A stretch of 46,737 bases of DNA from an uncultured Acidaminococcus sp. (GTDB lineage Bacteria > Bacillota > Negativicutes > Acidaminococcales > Acidaminococcaceae), in NCBI GenBank assembly GCA_900538365.1, contig UPXT01000013.1, positions 1 to 46,737 on the forward strand. The letters run 5' to 3'. Numbering within the stretch: the stretch's first letter is position 1; each line of letters opens with the position of its first letter. Shown here piece by piece: positions 43,003 to 46,737 of the stretch. The position numbers and the translations under genes were made by a program. Below the pieces are notes generated by a model, which saw only the letters and a list, made by a program, of their open reading frames with translations, was not told the origin of the DNA and made no database searches.

Positions 43003-43977
43003 ATGAAAGCAAAAAAAATGGTAGCGGCATTCCTCGCAATGGCAGCAGCAACCGCTCTGATTGCTGGCTGCGGCGGCGGTGACAAAAAGGAAAGCGGCGG
43101 CGGTGACAAAAAATTCATCAACATCGCAACAGGCGGTACGTCTGGGACCTATTATCCCTTGGGCGGGGCCTTAGCTGATATCCTTAACAAAAATGTCAAA
43201 GGCGCCAATGCTTCGGCACAATCCACAGGAGCTTCCGTCGCAAACGTCAACCTCTTAAAAGAAGGCAAGGTTGATATCGGCTTTATCCAGAACGATATTT
43301 CCTATTATGCGGTAAACGGCGTCGAAATGTTCAAGGACAAAGCAGTGAAAAACCTCAAAGGGCTGGCCACCCTTTATCCGGAAACAATCCAGATCGTCAC
43401 GACAAAAAAGACGGGCATCAAGACATTTGCTGATATCAAGGGCAAACGCGTCGCTGTTGGAGCTGCTGGATCCGGGACTGAAGCCAACGCCCGTCAGATT
43501 CTCGAAGCAGCAGGCATCACCTACGATGACATTAAGGTGCAGTACCTTTCCTTCGGGGAAGCAGCCTCTGCCTTGAAGGACGGCAATGTGGACGTTGCTT
43601 TCGTAACGGCCGGATTCCCTACGGCAGCTATCCAGGACCTTGCTACCCAACATGAAGTTGTGCTCCTGCCGGTTGATTCTGCCATGGCTGATGCCTTGAT
43701 CAGAAAATATCCGTACTACACCAAGATCAAGATTCCTGCCAAAACCTACAATAATGTAGACACCGATGTAGAAGCTGTTGCGGTCAAGTGCATGCTCGTT
43801 GTTACGGATAAGATGAGCGATGAATTGGGCTACGATATCGTGAAGGCTCTTTATTCCAATCTTGACCGGATGAAAGCAGCTCACAACGTTGCAAAACTTA
43901 TCACCAAGGAAACGGCCAAGGAAGGTATGTCCATTCCTCTGAACAAAGGTGCTGAAAAGTTCTTCAATGAAAAATAA
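43003..43977 (+). CDS. TAXI family TRAP transporter solute-binding lipoprotein
   Basis: A 324-residue extracytoplasmic binding protein. It has a lipoprotein signal with lipobox LIAGC near residue 20, a Gly-rich linker, then the TAXI-type domain beginning FINIATGGTSGTYYPLGGAL and containing GSGTEANARQILEAAGI near residue 160. The ATG at 43003 is chosen over one at 42988, because GGAGGAGAG lies between them. TAXI proteins deliver substrates, often dicarboxylates or amino acids such as glutamate, to a fused permease; the substrate here is not determinable. Operon with DUF1850 and DctMQ genes. Confidence 0.95.
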   Translation: MKAKKMVAAFLAMAAATALIAGCGGGDKKESGGGDKKFINIATGGTSGTYYPLGGALADILNKNVKGANASAQSTGASVANVNLLKEGKVDIGFIQNDISYYAVNGVEMFKDKAVKNLKGLATLYPETIQIVTTKKTGIKTFADIKGKRVAVGAAGSGTEANARQILEAAGITYDDIKVQYLSFGEAASALKDGNVDVAFVTAGFPTAAIQDLATQHEVVLLPVDSAMADALIRKYPYYTKIKIPAKTYNNVDTDVEAVAVKCMLVVTDKMSDELGYDIVKALYSNLDRMKAAHNVAKLITKETAKEGMSIPLNKGAEKFFNEK

Positions 43978-43997
43978 GTAAAAAGCGGCGATCTCAT

Positions 43998-44540
43998 ATG
44001 GCAAATTGCACAGACCGAACACCACCCTCCAGTGGGGTTCGGTCTTTTTTTAAAAAAAACCTGCTTTTCATTATTTTGATCCTCCTTCTTGCAGGAGCCG
44101 GCTTCTTATGGTACGCGACAAGGCTCATCCTCGTCGTGATGCCTTCTGACGGTACAGCCCCCGTGGTCTTTTCCGTCAATGAAGGGGACGAATGGGTTTA
44201 CCATTATAAGCATTCGGTCCAACAGACCCCCTGCTATGAATACTTCCGGATCAATGGGCCCCATAACATGACCATGACCCACACCATCTATGAATCTTAC
44301 GGAGTTGGCCTTCCTTATAGTCTTATGGATGGTGCTTTCAAACCACTGAAAAAAGAGGGTAAATTTGAAATGATCATGAACCGGCCCTATGAAAAGATTT
44401 CCTTTCGGGCGGCCAGCGAGGCCCGCCCCAGCATCACCTATGGTAACAGGACCATTGATCTTGTGGATCAATTTGGTCAAGGCACACGCGTTGATGTGCT
44501 CAGCATGAAACGATATACTTTCTGGTTCATGGAATCATGA
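43998..44540 (+). CDS. DUF1850 domain protein of the TAXI transporter operon
   Basis: A 180-residue protein with one N-terminal membrane helix (LLFIILILLLAGAGFLWYA, about residues 23-41) and an extracytoplasmic DUF1850 domain (VNEGDEWVYHYKHSVQQTPCYEYFRI, then YESYGVGLPY). DUF1850 genes are commonly found between TAXI binding proteins and permeases; their role is unknown. The assigned ATG lacks a good ribosome binding site, and the first 18 codons contain a complete intrinsic terminator, so full-length translation from 43998 is uncertain. The TTG in frame within the membrane segment is the only later alternative. The stop overlaps the permease ATG (ATGA). Confidence 0.8.
   Translation: MANCTDRTPPSSGVRSFFKKNLLFIILILLLAGAGFLWYATRLILVVMPSDGTAPVVFSVNEGDEWVYHYKHSVQQTPCYEYFRINGPHNMTMTHTIYESYGVGLPYSLMDGAFKPLKKEGKFEMIMNRPYEKISFRAASEARPSITYGNRTIDLVDQFGQGTRVDVLSMKRYTFWFMES
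44012..44051 (+). terminator. Intrinsic terminator inside the DUF1850 gene
   Basis: AGACCGAAC pairs with GTTCGGTCT, and CCAC with GTGG inside it, around a CCTCCA loop; six T residues follow at 44046-44051. It lies 35 bases after the binding-protein stop codon and within the first codons of the next gene, so transcription into the permease must read through it. Confidence 0.85.
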
Positions 44541-46519
44541 ACTGGAGAAAGGAAGTGGCTATAACTATGACAAAAGAAAAGAATCAGACAGCTTCCCAAG
44601 AAATGTCGGCAGAAGAAGTCATGAAAAAATATGACAAGGAATCAGACAAGAGAAATCCCGTAGGTGCCTGGCACTATATCATTTCCGCCATTTGCATCCT
44701 CTTTGCCTGTTTCCAGCTGTATACTGCAATCTTTGGGGTACTTGACGCCCATCTGCAGCGCACCATCCATTTAATGTTTGGATTGACGCTGATTTTTCTC
44801 CTTTACCCAGGACGCAAATCCTGGTCCCGTTCTTCCATGAATCCCCTTGATGTCATCTGTGCCCTTCTGGGAATCGGCGCCACAGGCTATCTGCTCCTGA
44901 ACTATCAGGAACTGGTCCTGCGCGCCGGCCTTAATACCCAGACTGACATCATTGTTGGCATCATTGGTGTCCTCATGGTCTTTGAAGCAACACGCCGCAC
45001 GGTCGGCTGGCCCATGCTAACCGTTGCACTCATCTTTGTGGCCTACGCCTTCCTCGGCCCCTATATGCCAGGGATTCTCGCCCACCGCGGCGTTGGCTTT
45101 GACGAACTTGTCAGTCACCTCTTCTTTACGACAGAAGGAATCTTCGGGGTACCTATGGGAGTATCATCCACCTTTATCTACCTCTTCATCCTCTTTGGCG
45201 CTTATCTTGATGCCACGGGTCTTGGCAAATTCTTCATTGATACAGCCAATGCCCTTGCAGGATGGGCTATTGGCGGACCGGCTAAAGTTGCCGTCCTGTC
45301 GAGCGGTCTGATGGGGACAGTTTCCGGTTCGTCTGTCGCGAACGTTGCTGGTACGGGATCTTTTACGATTCCCATGATGAAAAAACTGGGCTATCGGCCG
45401 TCCTTTGCCGGAGCTGTCGAAGCAGCGGCCTCCACAGGCGGTCAGCTGATGCCTCCGGTCATGGGCGCTGCCGCCTTCTTGATGGCAGAATTTGTAGGTG
45501 TCCCCTACATCGAAGTCGTCAAAGCAGCCGTTATCCCGGCCCTTCTCTATTACACAGGGATTTGGCTGAGCGTCCATTATGAAGCTAAGAAATACGGCCT
45601 CAAAGGAACGCCCCGCGACCAGCTTCCAAAATTTGGTCCCTTGCTCCGAGAAAAAGGCCATCTAGCGGTTCCCCTGATTGTCATCGTTTACCTGCTTGTA
45701 TCGGGCTATACCCCAATGCGTGCTGCCCTTTATGCCATTGGCCTGACGATTGTCTGTGCCTGCATGAGAAAGAATACGCGCATTACCTTTGCACAGTTTG
45801 TGAATGGCCTGATTGAAGGATCTCAATCCGTACTGGGTGTCCTCATTGCCTGCGCCTCAGCAGGCATCATCATTGGCGTCGTCACAAAGACCGGCGTCGG
45901 CCTGAAACTTGCTACGGCCCTTCTTGACCTTGCGCAAGGCAAAATGATTCCAGCGATGTTCTTTACAATGATTACCTCCCTGATTCTCGGCATGGGCGTA
46001 CCGACGACGGCAAACTACGTCATCACCTCCACCATTGCAGCCCCTGCCCTCGTTCAGATGAAGGTTCCGGTCCTTGCAGCCCATATGTTTGCCTTCTATT
46101 TCGGTATTGTCGCTGACGTTACGCCGCCGGTTGCCCTAGCTGCTTATGCTGGCTCCGGAATAGCTGGCTCCAACCCCATGAAAACAGGCGTTACGGCCGC
46201 AAAGCTAGCCATTGCCGCCTTTGTCGTGCCCTACATTTTCGTATTAGCGCCGCAGCTGCTCATGATCAATGCCACGGTTCCCATGATCCTTATGGCCATG
46301 GTCACAGCCATTATCGGCATGTGGGGTCTGTCACTGGCCATGATTGGCTTCTGCCAGCATCCACTGACCACACTGCAGCGTGTCGCCTTCTTCATTGGCG
46401 GCCTGTGCCTCATCATTCCTGGCAGTATGACTGATATCGCCGGCATCGGGATTCTCGTCCTCTGCTATCTCTGGCAGAAAAAGAATCCGGGCGGCCCACT
46501 GCCAAACGTAGGAGACTGA
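44537..46519 (+). CDS. TRAP transporter fused permease (DctMQ, TAXI type)
   Basis: A 660-residue membrane protein combining the small DctQ-like four-helix part (about residues 45-170) and the large DctM channel part (about 170-560). Signatures include PMLTVALIFVAYAFLGPYMPG near residue 160, SGLMGTVSGSSVANVAGTGSFTIPMMKKLGY near residue 255, and MGVPTTANYVITSTIAAPAL near residue 485. A further hydrophobic C-terminal stretch follows. It imports substrate with Na+ or H+ using the TAXI binding protein. The ATG at 44537 overlaps the DUF1850 stop; an in-frame ATG at 44567, behind GAAAGGAAG, is an alternative start. Confidence 0.95.
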   Translation: MNWRKEVAITMTKEKNQTASQEMSAEEVMKKYDKESDKRNPVGAWHYIISAICILFACFQLYTAIFGVLDAHLQRTIHLMFGLTLIFLLYPGRKSWSRSSMNPLDVICALLGIGATGYLLLNYQELVLRAGLNTQTDIIVGIIGVLMVFEATRRTVGWPMLTVALIFVAYAFLGPYMPGILAHRGVGFDELVSHLFFTTEGIFGVPMGVSSTFIYLFILFGAYLDATGLGKFFIDTANALAGWAIGGPAKVAVLSSGLMGTVSGSSVANVAGTGSFTIPMMKKLGYRPSFAGAVEAAASTGGQLMPPVMGAAAFLMAEFVGVPYIEVVKAAVIPALLYYTGIWLSVHYEAKKYGLKGTPRDQLPKFGPLLREKGHLAVPLIVIVYLLVSGYTPMRAALYAIGLTIVCACMRKNTRITFAQFVNGLIEGSQSVLGVLIACASAGIIIGVVTKTGVGLKLATALLDLAQGKMIPAMFFTMITSLILGMGVPTTANYVITSTIAAPALVQMKVPVLAAHMFAFYFGIVADVTPPVALAAYAGSGIAGSNPMKTGVTAAKLAIAAFVVPYIFVLAPQLLMINATVPMILMAMVTAIIGMWGLSLAMIGFCQHPLTTLQRVAFFIGGLCLIIPGSMTDIAGIGILVLCYLWQKKNPGGPLPNVGD

Positions 46520-46585
46520 TTTGCGTACTGTCGAAAAGGAATGCTATGAATCATAGTTTTCCTCGTTCGCTTCTCTTCTTACGGG

Positions 46586-46627
46586 AAACACCCCTTACCC
46601 ATTGCCGCGGGTAAGGGGTGTTTTCTC
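46586..46627 (+). terminator. Terminator of the TAXI operon
   Basis: AAACACCCCTTACCC pairs perfectly with GGGTAAGGGGTGTTT around an eight-base loop, followed by TTCTCTTT. Confidence 0.9.
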
Positions 46628-46737
46628 TTTGGAAAGGTTGGAGGGGGCGGTACACAAATCGCGCCGATTCTCCAAAAAAGCGGGTTCTATAATTTATTTT
46701 GGGGCGCTAAAGTGACCGTCCAGATTCGTGTCCTCTC

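Overview
The window looks like a chromosomal segment of a diderm Firmicute, most likely a Negativicute (Acidaminococcus/Phascolarctobacterium-like); this is inferred from gene content, not from any search. The chaperone/protease run tig-clpP-clpX-lon-engB, the strong AGGAGG-type ribosome binding sites and the TTGACA/TATAAT promoters are Firmicute-like. The outer-membrane features (heptosyltransferase, O-antigen ligase, LPS-type glycosyltransferases, phosphoethanolamine transferase, a secretin) need an outer membrane. A B12-dependent ribonucleotide reductase and a DUF4127 protein also fit this group.

Layout. 1-6.9 kb (minus): an overlapping uvrB-uvrA-uvrC excision-repair operon, preceded at the edge by the start of an unrecognised gene. 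7.1-9.3 kb (plus): exported DUF4127 protein and YajQ-like nucleotide-binding protein. 9.3-10.4 kb: a decayed nitroreductase and non-coding debris. 10.4-14.4 kb: TRIC/UPF0126 membrane protein, then a divergent mini-locus for a type IV pilus/type II secretion machine (GspE/PilB ATPase on minus; PilP-like protein and secretin on plus). 14.4-16.3 kb: a CDF metal exporter under a strong promoter and a candidate Ni/Co riboswitch, then a NUDIX CoA pyrophosphatase. 16.3-22.6 kb (minus): tig-clpP-clpX-lon-engB. 23.1-26.2 kb (plus): AGCS amino-acid symporter; a tightly coupled ferredoxin/DUF488/Cys-rich miniprotein cassette; an unknown membrane protein. 26.4-28.2 kb: phosphoethanolamine transferase.

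28.3-37.8 kb (minus) is an envelope polysaccharide region: LtaS-type sulfatase-fold transferase, GT8, O-antigen ligase, GT4, GT9 heptosyltransferase, GT8, a carbon-nitrogen hydrolase, and a separately promoted UDP-glucuronate 4-epimerase-like gene. It lies just downstream of a tRNA-Gly(GCC). 38.0-42.2 kb (minus): class II ribonucleotide reductase with a tandem NrdR-box pair, and a Na/phosphate symporter with a PhoU domain. 43.0-46.5 kb (plus): a TAXI-type TRAP transporter (binding lipoprotein, DUF1850 protein, fused DctMQ permease), with an intrinsic terminator embedded in the first codons of the DUF1850 gene.

The most interesting signals are regulatory: the candidate metal riboswitch, terminators hidden inside coding sequence (secretin 3' end, DUF1850 5' end), a perfect 42-bp palindrome fused to a glycosyltransferase promoter, and the NrdR-box pair. 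The best candidates for undescribed biology at gene level are the ferredoxin/DUF488/Cys-rich cassette and the orphan secretin/ATPase locus. No CRISPR array, insertion sequence, prophage or rRNA was seen.
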